NCBI RefSeq assembly: GCF_016464385.1
Contig: NZ_JADMLH010000011.1
Span: 124,001-188,000, forward strand
Direction of reading: 5' to 3'
Length of the DNA stretch: 64,000 nucleotides
Source: Nucisporomicrobium flavum
GTDB taxonomy: Bacteria > Actinomycetota > Actinomycetes > Mycobacteriales > Micromonosporaceae
Below are positions 45,568 to 54,914 of this stretch, piece after piece; the stretch's first letter is position 1, and every line of letters starts with the position of its first letter. The notes beneath the pieces are model-generated. The model saw nothing but the letters and a program-made list of their open reading frames with translations. It was not told the DNA's origin and did not search any database. A program made the translations under genes and the position numbers.

Positions 45568-46070
45568 GTGATCGTCCGACCGCCGGCAACGGCGCTGCTG
45601 GCGGCCATCATGCGGCCGGATCGGGCGTCCGATGCGATCGCGAACGGTGAGGACGAGCGAGCCTTCTGCGGCAACCAACTCGAGCGCCTCCTGCCGTTGC
45701 TGCTTGCGCATCATGTGCAGGTGTGGTTGCCGGAGGCCGGCGTTCTGATCGACCCAGGCGATCCGGCACATCAGGCGTTGCCATGCTGCTGGACCACCAC
45801 AGGCCGAGTGCGAGTTCATGTGCTGCCGGTCCACCACGGCCGCGATGCGTGTTCAGGCCAGGGCACAGTGCCGGCACCTTGGTGACCGTCCACCCTGCGG
45901 TTACCAGCTTGTCGACGCCGGGCGCACCCGAACGCCGCGCACCCCCCATAGGGGCACCGACTGCACCGCCTGATCCCGCCACGGCCGACCAGGTGCGGTG
46001 GATCTTCGCCCGCCGCCTCGACGGGTGGAGCGCCGCGGCCATCGCCCGCACCCTGAACGCCGGACATTGA
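45568..46070 (+). pseudogene. Frameshifted large serine recombinase relic
   Basis: Three frames carry successive parts of one protein. The first ends with ERAFCGNQLERLLPLLLAHH and VWLPEAG. The second reads TTAAMRVQARAQCRHLGDRP and YQLVDAGRTRTP. The third reads ADQVRWIFARRLDGWSAAAI and ARTLNAG. These are the end of the resolvase domain, the RHLGGRPPYGYRLVDAG region and the start of the recombinase domain of actinobacterial large serine recombinases. At least two frameshifts and missing ends show it is dead. Confidence 0.75.
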
Positions 46071-46543
46071 GCGGCTCGCCGGTGATGCCGAGTTCGCTGC
46101 CCGCCGACTGCTCGGCCTGGAACAGGCGGGCCCGGGTACTTCGACGCGCGCCCGGTCGACGTCGAGCACGCGACCGGCCGCCGGCTGGATCACCGCGGCC
46201 ACCTTCAGCGCGATGCCGGTTGGCCGGGCCAGGCTACGTGACGAAGCGGCTTTACAGCGCGACGTCGACGCGATGCGTGAGATCCAGGGCGGCGTACCAC
46301 GCGGAGGAGGCCGCCCACGACGCTGCGGGCGCGCTCGGCTGGCTCGTCACACGGCCTTCAGCGCTCTGCTCAGGGCTGATCGTCGGCGGGCTGGTGGTGG
46401 TCGTCACCCTCATCAGTCGCCGCCGGAGGCCGCGGCCACGACTGCCTGAGGCACCCGGGAGCTGAGTACCTCGACTCAGGCGCCCGGGCCCGCGGGTGCC
46501 GCAGGCTGATGCTCCCCGCCGAACCTTGAGCCAGGAGCACGCC
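46071..46543. other. Gene fragments, no intact gene
   Basis: Short sensible fragments in shifting frames are seen, for example LAGDAEFAARRLLGLEQAG near 46080. Near 46300-46465 a frame has a hydrophobic stretch followed by SRRRRPRPR, like a small membrane-protein end. No complete reading frame with a start site is supported. This probably continues the degraded region started by the recombinase relic. Confidence 0.4.
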
Positions 46544-47023
46544 GTGACCAGTCAGTCCTCCGTCCCGATCAAACCCACTGCTGCCTTCGTCGGCGCCTCC
46601 TGGGCCGCGCTTCTGCTTGGGGTGGTGACGTTTGCCGTCGGGCTGTGGAACGCGTCCATGATCAAGAGCGAAAAGGGCTTTTACGCCGCCGTTCTAGTGC
46701 TCGGCCTGTTCGCCGCTGTCTCGTTGCAGAAGGCGGTGCGGGACCGGGCCGAGGGTCTGCCGGTCTCGGCGCTCTACCTCGGGTTGTCGTGGTCGGTGTT
46801 GGCCCTGGCGGTCCTGATGCTGGTCGTCGGCCTGTGGAACAGCGGGATGACCCTCAGTGAGAAAGGCTTCTACGGTCTCGCCTTCGGCCTAGCGCTGTTT
46901 GCCGCGGTCGCCGTGCAGAAGAATGTCCGGGACGCCCTGCGGGACCGGGCGCCGTCGCACGCCGTTGCCGTGCTACCGGACGTCCAGCAGTGGGCCGGCC
47001 GGCGCGATGGGTCCGCGGCCTGA
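46544..47023 (+). CDS. YiaA/YiaB-family two-helix inner membrane protein
   Basis: A 159-residue protein made of two related halves, each with two membrane helices joined by a conserved turn: VGLWNASMIKSEKGFYAAVL and VGLWNSGMTLSEKGFYGLAF. This is the YiaA/B domain found twice. GTG 46544 has AGGAG 7 bases upstream; an upstream ATG frame lacks a good site. Function in the family is unknown, possibly envelope stress. Confidence 0.85.
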   Translation: MTSQSSVPIKPTAAFVGASWAALLLGVVTFAVGLWNASMIKSEKGFYAAVLVLGLFAAVSLQKAVRDRAEGLPVSALYLGLSWSVLALAVLMLVVGLWNSGMTLSEKGFYGLAFGLALFAAVAVQKNVRDALRDRAPSHAVAVLPDVQQWAGRRDGSAA

Positions 47024-47053
47024 CCCCGGACCGGCTCGGTTAGCCGTGGAATA

Positions 47054-47079
47054 GCACGGCGCCGCCACTCGCGCCGTGC
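47054..47079. terminator. Terminator hairpin between convergent genes
   Basis: GCACGGCGC and GCGCCGTGC form a perfect 9-bp stem around an 8-base loop, 30 bases after the YiaA/B gene and 41 bases beyond the end of the convergent lipoprotein gene. Confidence 0.7.
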
Positions 47080-47120
47080 CTCCGCGTCACCGCGGTCGCC
47101 GCGCGAGCGACGGTGACGGA

Positions 47121-47879
47121 TTACCTCGTCAGCTGCCCGTAGTCGACGACCTCGGCGTCCGCCGGAGCTTTGAACGCGGGGATGCTCGCCCCAAAGTCGG
47201 TGAAACTGATGTGGCCGTCGGTAAGAACCTGCGCCTCGATCCGCAGCGGGTACGGCTCGCCGACCGTCGCGACGTAGAGCGTGCCGCCCTCCGGCCCGTT
47301 GTCGACCAGACCGATGGCGGGAACACCGTCGATCTCCTTGGCCGGTCCCTTCGTGACCTTGCCCTCGTTGTCCAGCAGCTCCGCAATGCTGGCGGCACCG
47401 AACAGCCCGGAGAGGTTCTTGTCGCCGGGGGGCACCTTGGCCCATTTCCCACCCACCGACCGGGTGAGCTCCTTCGCCTTCCGCGGATCGCCGATCATCG
47501 ACCAGAACTGCTCGTTCGGCCGGACGTATTGCTGGCCACCGACCTCGAGCAGTTCCGCCTTCGCGGCACCCATCGCCAGTGACCCGCTCAGGTCCGAACC
47601 GCGGATCTGGAATTCGATCGTCGCCCGCTGGCCTGCGCTTTTCATGTCGCCGTTGATGCGGTAAGAGGTTGCACCTTTGACGGCGGTGTGGGCGCGCCGC
47701 AGAATCTGGTCTGCGGGCAGCGCCGCGACGCCGTTGTCCGTCGCCGTCGAGGGCGTCACCGACGGCGACGGCGCCGTCGAGACGCCGCCGTTGTTGTTGC
47801 TGCTCTGGCAGCCGGTCAGCAGCAATGCGGCCGTGGCCGCGAGCGTGACTCCGGCGTGCTTGATCGTCTCGATCTTCAT
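47121..47879 (-). CDS. LppX/LprAFG-like lipoprotein
   Basis: A 252-residue lipoprotein with lipobox Cys24 (LLLTGC) and a Ser/Thr/Pro/Asn-rich linker. The domain resembles the LppX_LprAFG fold: ADQILRRAHTAVKGATSYRI, RATIEFQIRGSDLSGSL, AELLEVGGQQYVRPNEQFW and a C-terminal GLVDNGPEGGTLYVATVGEP. Such proteins sit on the outer face of the membrane and bind lipids. ATG 47879 has GGGGGAC upstream; an ATG two codons earlier is also possible. Confidence 0.8.
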   Translation of the reverse strand: MKIETIKHAGVTLAATAALLLTGCQSSNNNGGVSTAPSPSVTPSTATDNGVAALPADQILRRAHTAVKGATSYRINGDMKSAGQRATIEFQIRGSDLSGSLAMGAAKAELLEVGGQQYVRPNEQFWSMIGDPRKAKELTRSVGGKWAKVPPGDKNLSGLFGAASIAELLDNEGKVTKGPAKEIDGVPAIGLVDNGPEGGTLYVATVGEPYPLRIEAQVLTDGHISFTDFGASIPAFKAPADAEVVDYGQLTR

Positions 47880-48209
47880 TCCCATGTCCCCCGTTTCCGG
47901 TCGGCAGGCCCGGGACGTTATCGCAGTCGGACCAGCATCGATTCGCCGGGACGGACCCACCGTGCCGGTGCAGGAGGTGCTGTCACGGGTCACCTGGACC
48001 GCTGGCAGGCCGGGTGGTGACTGAGAGAGTTGCATAGGGCCGGCTTCGCCCGTTACAGCCACACCACGGCGCGAGACGTGCCGAGGTGGCCCGCCTACAA
48101 ACCGGAGGCCCGCCAACATGTGGATCGACGCCACCAGCAAGATCGTCACCGACCGGGACAGACAAGAACGAATCTTCTGCAAAGTCCGCATCTGAGACCC
48201 GGTAGTCGT

Positions 48210-48420
48210 CGGCCACCAGTGCGTCCCGTGCGGAGCAGCACTTCATTGATCTGCTGCTCCGCACGAGCAGGCCGGCCTACGGCTTGCGCTGGCTCAGCGG
48301 TCCCGCTGCGGGTCCCGATGCTCACCGGGCTCCACCGCTACCGGCTCACCGGACTGTTCATTTGCGGGTTGCGCGGGCGCCAAGCGGAGGGGCACTGGGC
48401 ACAGCCGCGCCGAGAGTCAT
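48210..48420 (+). pseudogene. Serine recombinase zinc-ribbon fragment
   Basis: A frame reads PMLTGLHRYRLTGLFICGLR followed by GRQAEGHWAQ. It matches the zinc-ribbon core of the recombinase relic at 22.9 kb (TGLLICLLCGRRLEAHW), but the second Cys has become Arg. Nothing else of the gene remains intact; upstream at 48118-48186 there is only a 22-codon frame. The 250 bases after it hold no recognised gene. Confidence 0.6.
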
Positions 48421-48670
48421 CTCCGCGATCGCCAGACTCAGCAAGCCGAGGTTCCAGCGCCTACCGTCTTCATCCCGGGCGACGGATCACCGCTTGACGT
48501 CCATCGGAGCATCCGACCCGGCGCCAACGTTCGAGAGCGCCCGGGGGGGGGTGACCTCACCGATTCCTGGCGCCATCGTCAATCGCTCCTGCGGGGTGAC
48601 GCCATGCCGCTCGCAGACTGCCATGGTGGCCGGAGCGCACACCGTGCCGGATCAGAGTGGAGGCTCGAAG

Positions 48671-48970
48671 ATGGTACGAACACAGTCATATCCTGGACGG
48701 TCGACTCGCCGGATGCTTGTGGCGGCCGCGGTGCTGGAGGGGGCGGCGGGCGTTCTCGGGATCGCCGGCCTCGCTCTGTGCACGATGGCGGTCGCCTCCG
48801 TGACTCGGCAGCGGGTGGCGAAGATGGAGATCCCGCCGTCCGAGCTGGCTCGGCAGCAGTTCGGCAGGTTCAGGGCTGCGACCTCCGCCGGCGTGAGCGC
48901 CTGGCGCACCATGCCGTCCGGGCCGCCGGTCGATGGCCTGCGGCCGGAGCGGGAGGCGTCACGGCGTTGA
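48671..48970 (+). CDS. Small single-pass membrane protein
   Basis: A 99-residue protein with a basic start (MVRTQSYPGRSTRRM), one long hydrophobic segment (about 16-41) and a hydrophilic Pro/Arg-rich tail. TGGAGG lies about 8 bases upstream of the ATG. No family recognised; it could be an envelope protein or the remnant of a larger gene. Confidence 0.5.
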   Translation: MVRTQSYPGRSTRRMLVAAAVLEGAAGVLGIAGLALCTMAVASVTRQRVAKMEIPPSELARQQFGRFRAATSAGVSAWRTMPSGPPVDGLRPEREASRR

Positions 48971-49071
48971 GCGCGGCCGCCGCCGGCCGTCGGTGCATCC
49001 GGCGGCCGGCCGCTAGGCCGGCATCCTGGGATCCGGCTGCCGGGTACAGGGCACGCCGGATCCGTGCTCGG

Positions 49072-49545
49072 CTATCCGACCCGGATGAGGAGGCAGCAGC
49101 CGGCTCCGAGGCCGGATGCGGTGGCGCCGGGCTCGGCCCTCGTCGCGCCGTCCACTCGTCCGGCTCCCAGGGTCAGTACCGGTAGTCGTGTCGCACGCGG
49201 ATCGGACGGCGCGAGCAGGACGACGACCGGGAATTGGCCCTCGGGCTTCATGCGGTCCTCTCGGAACGTCGGCTGTGTGCTCCACCATGCCGTCCAGGGC
49301 ACAACCAGCACGGCGGCCGTCACTGCCAGGGCCGCCGACCACGCGCCCGCACTGCGGCGCCGGCGTCGGGGGTTGCCGGAGCACAGGCTCCTCCGCTGAG
49401 GCCGTACGTCGCCGTCCCCGGACGTTCTGGGGGCCCCCGATCGCGGCCTCCCGCCGTCGACCGCCTGCGCGTCGTGGTCGATGCCAGAACAGCGTGGTTG
49501 TCCCATCGCCTCAGGATGGACGTCGCCGTGGCCGGCGAACGTCAT
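49072..49545 (-). CDS. Possible small membrane protein, uncertain
   Basis: A 157-codon minus-strand frame. Its middle part has a basic cluster (PRRRRRSAGAW) followed by one membrane-like segment (SAALAVTAAVLVVPWTAWW) and a tail with FPVVVLLAPSDP. The first 60 residues look random and no ribosome site precedes the ATG at 49545, so the real start may be later. No homologue recognised. The rest of 48971-49731 shows no gene. Confidence 0.35.
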   Translation of the reverse strand: MTFAGHGDVHPEAMGQPRCSGIDHDAQAVDGGRPRSGAPRTSGDGDVRPQRRSLCSGNPRRRRRSAGAWSAALAVTAAVLVVPWTAWWSTQPTFREDRMKPEGQFPVVVLLAPSDPRATRLPVLTLGAGRVDGATRAEPGATASGLGAGCCLLIRVG

Positions 49546-49731
49546 CTGCCAGGGACGAAAAGCCCTCTACCATGCCGCCCGGTCGTGGCCGTGTGCGCCG
49601 GTGTCGGAGACACCGGATACGGACGGCGCGCCGAAACCATCCATTGAGGGTGAGGAGTGCCCACCGCCGACGCGTGACCGTGAACCCGTACGCCGGGCGG
49701 GATCGGCCTGTCCGCACCCTGGGGGCACACG

Positions 49732-52548
49732 ATGACGGAAACGACCAGCGCGATCGATGAACAGCGGTCCGGCGCTGCGGCCGGTCGACCTCCGTGGTAC
49801 GCCTGCACGGCCGCCGAGGCGGTGACGGCACTGGGTACGGATGCCGAGCGCGGGCTGGCACCGGCGGCGGCCGTCGAACGGCTCCGCCGGCTCGGGCCGA
49901 ACCGCATCGCCGAGGAGAAGCCGCCGCCGGCGTGGGCGGTGGCGATGCAGCAGCTGCGCGATCCCATGAACATCATGCTGGTGGTCGTGGTGGCGGCCGG
50001 GATCGTCATCGGTGAGTTCTCGACCGCCCTGATCGTGACGCTGCTCGTGCTGCTCAACGTCGTCCTCGGGGCGAGGCAGGAGCTGGCCGCGCGGGCCAGC
50101 GTGGACGCCCTGGCCAAGATGCAGGTCCCGGCCGCGCGGGTGCTGCGCGACGGCCACGCCGAGGTGCTGGCTGCCGTCGAGCTGGTGCCCGGCGACGTCG
50201 TGCACCTGGAGGCCGGGGATGTCGTCCCGGCGGACGGGCGCGTGCTGCGTTCGGCCACGCTCGAGACCCAGGAGGCGGCCCTCACGGGCGAGAGCGCACC
50301 GGTGACGAAGGACGCCGCCGCTCTTCCACCGGGCGAGGTGGCCCTCGGGGACCGGTCCAACATGCTGTTCCAGAACACCTCGGTGACCCGGGGCACGGCG
50401 ACGATGGTGGTCACGGCGACCGGCATGCAGACCGAGATGGGCCGCATCGCCACCATGCTGACCCAGGTCCAGCGGACCCGGTCGCCGTTGCAGCGTGAGC
50501 TGGACAGCCTGACCAAGGCGCTCGGGATCATCGCCTGGACCGCGGTCGTGTTCATCGTCGTGGTGGGCTGGGCGCGCGGCCTGGAGCTGGATCAGCTCCT
50601 GCTGCTGGGCACCGCGATGGCGATCTCCGCGATCCCGACCGGGCTGCCGGCGTTCGTCGCGGCGTTGCTGTCCTTCGGTGCGAAGAACCTCGCCGCGGCG
50701 CGCGCCATCGTCAAGAACCTCACCGATGTGGAGACGCTCGGCGCCACGAGCGCCATCAACACCGACAAGACCGGCACGCTGACCATGAACCAGATGATGG
50801 TGTCGGTGCTGTACGCCCGCCGGGCCTGGTTCTCCGTGGCGGGCGAGGGCTACCGGAAGTCCGGGGCGATCACCTCGGCGGCCGGGACCGCCGTTCCGGA
50901 CTTCACCGGGCTGGCGCTGGGACTCGTGCTCGACAGCGATGCGACCGTCGCGGACGACGGAGCGGTGGTCGGCGATCCCACCGAGGCGGCGCTGGTGGTC
51001 CTGGCGGCCAAGCTGGGCGTTGACGCCGAGGAGACGCGGCGGGCGTATCCGCGCCTGGCCGAGGTGCCGTTCGACTCCGAGTACAAGTTCATGGCGACCT
51101 TCCATCGGTATCCGGTGGACGGCGTGGAGCGGGTCATCGAGCTGGTCAAGGGCGCGCCGGACGTGATCCTGACCCGCTGCGACCGCGCCGGGGGGCTGCT
51201 GCTCGACGACGCCGTACCGATCGGCGAGGTCCGCGACGAGATCGAGGCGGCCAACCGGCGGATGGGCGCGCAGGGGCTGCGGGTGCTGGCGTTCGCGGCC
51301 CGGATCCTCGACGGCGACGAGGAGGGGACGCCGGCCCGCGATCCGATGTCGCTCACCGGCCGGCTGATCTTCGTCGGCATGGTGGGCATCATCGACCCCC
51401 TGCGCGCGGAGGCGCGTGACGCGGTCCGTACCGCCCTGCGGGCCGGGATCGACGTCCGCATGATCACCGGCGACCATGCGGTGACGGCCCAGGCGATCGC
51501 CGGCATGCTGGGGCTCGGCCCCGGCGCGATCAGCGGTGCCGAGCTGCGGCAACTGTCCGACGAGGAGCTCGTCCGGCGGCTGCCCGAGCTGCACGTCTTC
51601 GGCCGGGTGTCGCCGGAGGACAAGCTGCGGCTGGCGCGCGCGATGCAGCGGCAGGGTCAGATCGTCGCCATGACCGGTGACGCCGTCAACGACGCGGCGG
51701 CGCTGAAGCAGGCCGACATCGGCGTCGCCATGGGCAGCGGCAGCGAGGTCACGAAGCAGGCGGCCCGCATGATCCTCACGGACGACAACTTCGGCACGCT
51801 GGTGCGCGCGGTCGAGATCGGCCGCAAGGTGTACGAGAAGATCGTCGCGTACGTGCGGTATCAGATGACGCAGCTGCTGGCGCTGGTGCTGCTCTTCGTG
51901 GCGGCCACCGCGTTCAACATCAACCGGGGTATGGCGCTGACCCCCTCGATGGTGCTGTACCTGTTCTTCTTCGCCACCGCTGTGGGCGTGGTCATCATCG
52001 CCGTGGACCCGGGCGACCCGCAGGTCATGCATCGGCCGCCACGCGATCCGTCGGTGCCGATCACCAATCCACGGGCGGTCCTGTTCTGGGTGCTGTACGC
52101 CGTGGTCCTGTTCGCCGCCGCCCTGGTGCCGCTCGTCGCCGGGCCGGACGAGCCGAGCACCACCGCGCCCAGCGCCGCCGTGACGATGGCGTTCGTCGTG
52201 CTCGGGCTCGGCACGGTCGGCAATGCCATCACCAACCGCCGTGACCCGGCCGGTGGGCTGCTGCCGCCGATCGTCAAAGCCGCCGCCATCGGCCTGGTCA
52301 CGGTCGCCCTGCTCGTGCTCGCCACCCGGGTGGACTTCCTGCAGGCCAGCCTCCTGACCCAGCCACTGACCGGCCCGCAATGGCTGGCCTGCCTGGCTCT
52401 CGCGCTGGCGCTGCCCGTGGTCGTCGAGACGGCGAAGCTCATCCGCCGGGTTCGCGTGCCGACGGTGCCCGGCGACCCGGTGGAGACGGTCACGCCGCGC
52501 CGAGCCCGTCCGCCGGCGCCGATCCGTACCGCGCCGCCCGTCACCTGA
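49732..52548 (+). CDS. P-type cation-transporting ATPase with variant motifs
   Basis: A 938-residue P2-like ATPase with the usual order: cation-ATPase N-domain, actuator domain with LTGESAP, phosphorylation site Asp345 in NTDKTGTLT, nucleotide domain with LVKGAPDVIL, hinge with TGDAVNDAAAL, and four to six C-terminal membrane helices. Three hallmark positions differ from Ca/Na pumps: the M4 motif is PTGLP rather than PEGLP, the phosphorylation motif has Asn-Thr in place of Cys-Ser, and the hinge has Ala twice. Loss of the M4 glutamate should change ion binding. It starts a five-gene operon including a polyphosphate kinase. Confidence 0.9.
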   Translation: MTETTSAIDEQRSGAAAGRPPWYACTAAEAVTALGTDAERGLAPAAAVERLRRLGPNRIAEEKPPPAWAVAMQQLRDPMNIMLVVVVAAGIVIGEFSTALIVTLLVLLNVVLGARQELAARASVDALAKMQVPAARVLRDGHAEVLAAVELVPGDVVHLEAGDVVPADGRVLRSATLETQEAALTGESAPVTKDAAALPPGEVALGDRSNMLFQNTSVTRGTATMVVTATGMQTEMGRIATMLTQVQRTRSPLQRELDSLTKALGIIAWTAVVFIVVVGWARGLELDQLLLLGTAMAISAIPTGLPAFVAALLSFGAKNLAAARAIVKNLTDVETLGATSAINTDKTGTLTMNQMMVSVLYARRAWFSVAGEGYRKSGAITSAAGTAVPDFTGLALGLVLDSDATVADDGAVVGDPTEAALVVLAAKLGVDAEETRRAYPRLAEVPFDSEYKFMATFHRYPVDGVERVIELVKGAPDVILTRCDRAGGLLLDDAVPIGEVRDEIEAANRRMGAQGLRVLAFAARILDGDEEGTPARDPMSLTGRLIFVGMVGIIDPLRAEARDAVRTALRAGIDVRMITGDHAVTAQAIAGMLGLGPGAISGAELRQLSDEELVRRLPELHVFGRVSPEDKLRLARAMQRQGQIVAMTGDAVNDAAALKQADIGVAMGSGSEVTKQAARMILTDDNFGTLVRAVEIGRKVYEKIVAYVRYQMTQLLALVLLFVAATAFNINRGMALTPSMVLYLFFFATAVGVVIIAVDPGDPQVMHRPPRDPSVPITNPRAVLFWVLYAVVLFAAALVPLVAGPDEPSTTAPSAAVTMAFVVLGLGTVGNAITNRRDPAGGLLPPIVKAAAIGLVTVALLVLATRVDFLQASLLTQPLTGPQWLACLALALALPVVVETAKLIRRVRVPTVPGDPVETVTPRRARPPAPIRTAPPVT

Positions 52549-52565
52549 GGCGCCGAGGAGGACAC

Positions 52566-53414
52566 ATGGTCAAGCACAAGCACGCCGCACAGGCCGCACA
52601 CGCCGGTCACCCGCCGGGGGACAACGGTGGTCCGCCCCGGCCGCGCCTGAAGAACAAGGCGTACCGGCAGGAGCTCCGCCTGCTGCACGGCGAACTGGTC
52701 GCGTTGCAGGAGTGGGTGAGGGGCACCGGCGCCAAGGTGTGCGTGCTGTTCGAGGGCCGCGACACCGCCGGCAAGGGCGGCACGATCAAGGCGATCACCG
52801 AGCGGGTCAGCCCGCGGGTGTTCCGGGTCGTCGCGCTGCCCGCGCCCACCGCGCGCGAGCGGTCCCAGATGTACCTGCAGCGCTACCTGCCGCATCTGCC
52901 CGGGGCCGGCGACGTGGTCATCTTCGACCGCAGCTGGTACAACCGCGCCGGCGTCGAGCGGGTGATGGGATTCTGCACCGAGGCGCAGGCGGACGAGTTT
53001 CTGCACGCGACGCCGGACGTGGAGCGCGCCATCGTCGACTCCGGCGTGATCCTGCTCAAGTACTGGCTGGAGGTCGGCGCCGAGGAGCAGACGCGCCGCC
53101 TGCAGAGCCGGATCGACGACCCGCGCAAGGTGTGGAAGCTGTCCGACCTGGACCTGAAGTCGTACAGCCACTGGCACGACTACTCCCGGTGCCGGGACGA
53201 GATGTTCCGGGCGACCGACACCGCCTGGGCGCCCTGGTACGTGGCCCGTACCGACGACAAGAAGCGCGGCCGGCTCAACATCATCAGCCACCTGCTCAGC
53301 AGCATCCCGTACGAGCCGCTCGCGCGCCGCTCGGTGAGCCTGCCGAAGCGGCACAAGCCGACCGGCCACCGGGAGCCGGCCGTACCGCTGCGCCACATCC
53401 CGACACCGTACTGA
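52566..53414 (+). CDS. ppk2: Polyphosphate kinase 2
   Basis: A 282-residue PPK2-family enzyme that transfers phosphate between polyphosphate and nucleotides, usually regenerating nucleoside triphosphate. Walker A is EGRDTAGKGG, Walker B is VIFDRSWYNRAGVE, and the lid region contains KYWLEVGAEEQTRRLQSRI and WKLSDLDLKS. Size and motifs match class I (diphosphate to triphosphate). GAGGAGG precedes the ATG, 17 bases after the ion-pump gene, so it may supply ATP to that pump. Confidence 0.93.
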   Translation: MVKHKHAAQAAHAGHPPGDNGGPPRPRLKNKAYRQELRLLHGELVALQEWVRGTGAKVCVLFEGRDTAGKGGTIKAITERVSPRVFRVVALPAPTARERSQMYLQRYLPHLPGAGDVVIFDRSWYNRAGVERVMGFCTEAQADEFLHATPDVERAIVDSGVILLKYWLEVGAEEQTRRLQSRIDDPRKVWKLSDLDLKSYSHWHDYSRCRDEMFRATDTAWAPWYVARTDDKKRGRLNIISHLLSSIPYEPLARRSVSLPKRHKPTGHREPAVPLRHIPTPY

Positions 53415-53441
53415 CCGTCCCGCAGAATCGGAGGAACCATC

Positions 53442-54914
53442 GTGAGTACGAAGGATGTCCCCGCGAGCCGATCGGCACCGCCGACGGACGCACGGGCCGC
53501 CGGGGGTACCCGGGCGCCCGCGGTCGCCTACATCTCCTGGGTCGCGCTCGCCCTCATGACGACCAGTTCGGTGGCGAGCCTGCGCCCGTCACCGACGATG
53601 GCCGTGTACGGGCTTGCGGCCGTCTTCCTCTACCTCATCCCGGCTCTGGTCTTCCTGATCCCGACCTCGCTCGTCTCGGCCGAGCTGGCCTCCGGCTGGA
53701 GCGGCGGCGTGTACCGCTGGGTGAGCGAGGGCATCTCGAAGCCGATGGGCTTCCTCGCCGTCTGGTGCCAGTTCGCCATGACGGTCTTCTACTACCCCAG
53801 CCTGCTGGGCTTCGTGGCGGCCACCCTGGCGTACGTCATCAACCCGGACCTGGCCTCCAGCGGGGTCTGGACCGCGATCGTCATCGTGGTGTGCTACTGG
53901 ACCGGGGTGTGGGTGTCCTCGCGGGGCACCAAGGGCGTGGCCGGGCTGGCCAGCAGCGGTCTGATCATCGGCACCCTGATCCCCGGCGTGCTGCTGGTCA
54001 CGCTCGGTCTCGTCTTCCTCGGGCAGGGCAACGAGTCGGCCGCGCCGATGACCGCCGACAACCTCCTGCCGGCGTGGGCGGGCCTGGCGAGCCTGGTGCT
54101 CATCGTCAACAACTTCCTGTCGTACTCGGGCATGGAGATGAACGCGGTGCACGTGTCCTCACTGCGTGACCCCGCCAAGCAGTTCCCCAAGGCGATGTTC
54201 CTGGCGATGGGCCTGGTGCTGCTGATCTTCATCCCGCCCGCGCTGGCGATCAGCTGGATCGTGCCGGCCGAGCAACTGTCGCTGACCGCGGGCATCATGC
54301 AGGCGTTCGACGCGGTGTTCGCCGAGTTCGGCACGCAGTGGCTCACCCCGATCATCGGGGTCATGCTGGTGATGGCGTCGCTGGGCGGCATGCTCACCTG
54401 GCTGGCCGGCCCGTCGCGTGGTCTCTTGCTCATCTCCCGGCAGGAGGGCTACCTCCCGCCGTTCCTGCAGCGCCTGAACAAGCACGGCGTCCAGCAGAAC
54501 ATCCTGGTGACCCAGGGCCTGATCACCACGCTGATCGCGCTGGGATACGCCCTGATCCCGGACGTCTCGAGCGCGTACTGGATCTTCTCGGTGATCACCA
54601 CGCAGGTCTACCTGATCATGTACCTGCTGATGTTCGTCGCCGCGGCCCGGCTGCGCCGGCGGCAGCCCGACCACCCCCGCGGGTACCGCGCCCCGATGCT
54701 CGTCGGGCTGTGCGGCGTCGGTTTCGCCGCCTCGCTCGCCGCCCTGCTGATCGGATTCATCCCGCCGTCGCAGTTCGGCTCCGGCAACGTCGGGGTCTAC
54801 CTGCTGATCGTGGCCGGTGGCGCGCTCGGCCTCGGCCTGCTCGTGCCCTATCTGTTCTACCGGCTGCGCAAGCCGTCCTGGCGGACGGCGACCCCCGAGG
54901 AGGTGCCGGCGTGA
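53442..54914 (+). CDS. APC-family amino acid antiporter (glutamate/GABA type)
   Basis: A 490-residue transporter with twelve to thirteen membrane helices. The first helices contain SSVASLRPSPTMAVYGL and ELASGWSGGVYRWVSEGI; later NNFLSYSGMEMNAVHVSSLR and GMLTWLAGPSRGLLLISRQ are typical of the glutamate:GABA antiporter group. GGAGGAACC precedes GTG 53442. In enteric bacteria such carriers work in acid resistance; here no decarboxylase is adjacent, so the exchanged amino acids are unknown. Confidence 0.88.
   Translation: MSTKDVPASRSAPPTDARAAGGTRAPAVAYISWVALALMTTSSVASLRPSPTMAVYGLAAVFLYLIPALVFLIPTSLVSAELASGWSGGVYRWVSEGISKPMGFLAVWCQFAMTVFYYPSLLGFVAATLAYVINPDLASSGVWTAIVIVVCYWTGVWVSSRGTKGVAGLASSGLIIGTLIPGVLLVTLGLVFLGQGNESAAPMTADNLLPAWAGLASLVLIVNNFLSYSGMEMNAVHVSSLRDPAKQFPKAMFLAMGLVLLIFIPPALAISWIVPAEQLSLTAGIMQAFDAVFAEFGTQWLTPIIGVMLVMASLGGMLTWLAGPSRGLLLISRQEGYLPPFLQRLNKHGVQQNILVTQGLITTLIALGYALIPDVSSAYWIFSVITTQVYLIMYLLMFVAAARLRRRQPDHPRGYRAPMLVGLCGVGFAASLAALLIGFIPPSQFGSGNVGVYLLIVAGGALGLGLLVPYLFYRLRKPSWRTATPEEVPA

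Noticed and set aside
49567-52380. A 937-codon open frame on the minus strand
   Set aside because: It is antisense to the P-type ATPase, whose motifs are clear. The translation is rich in His, Gln, Arg and Asp without any recognisable motif.
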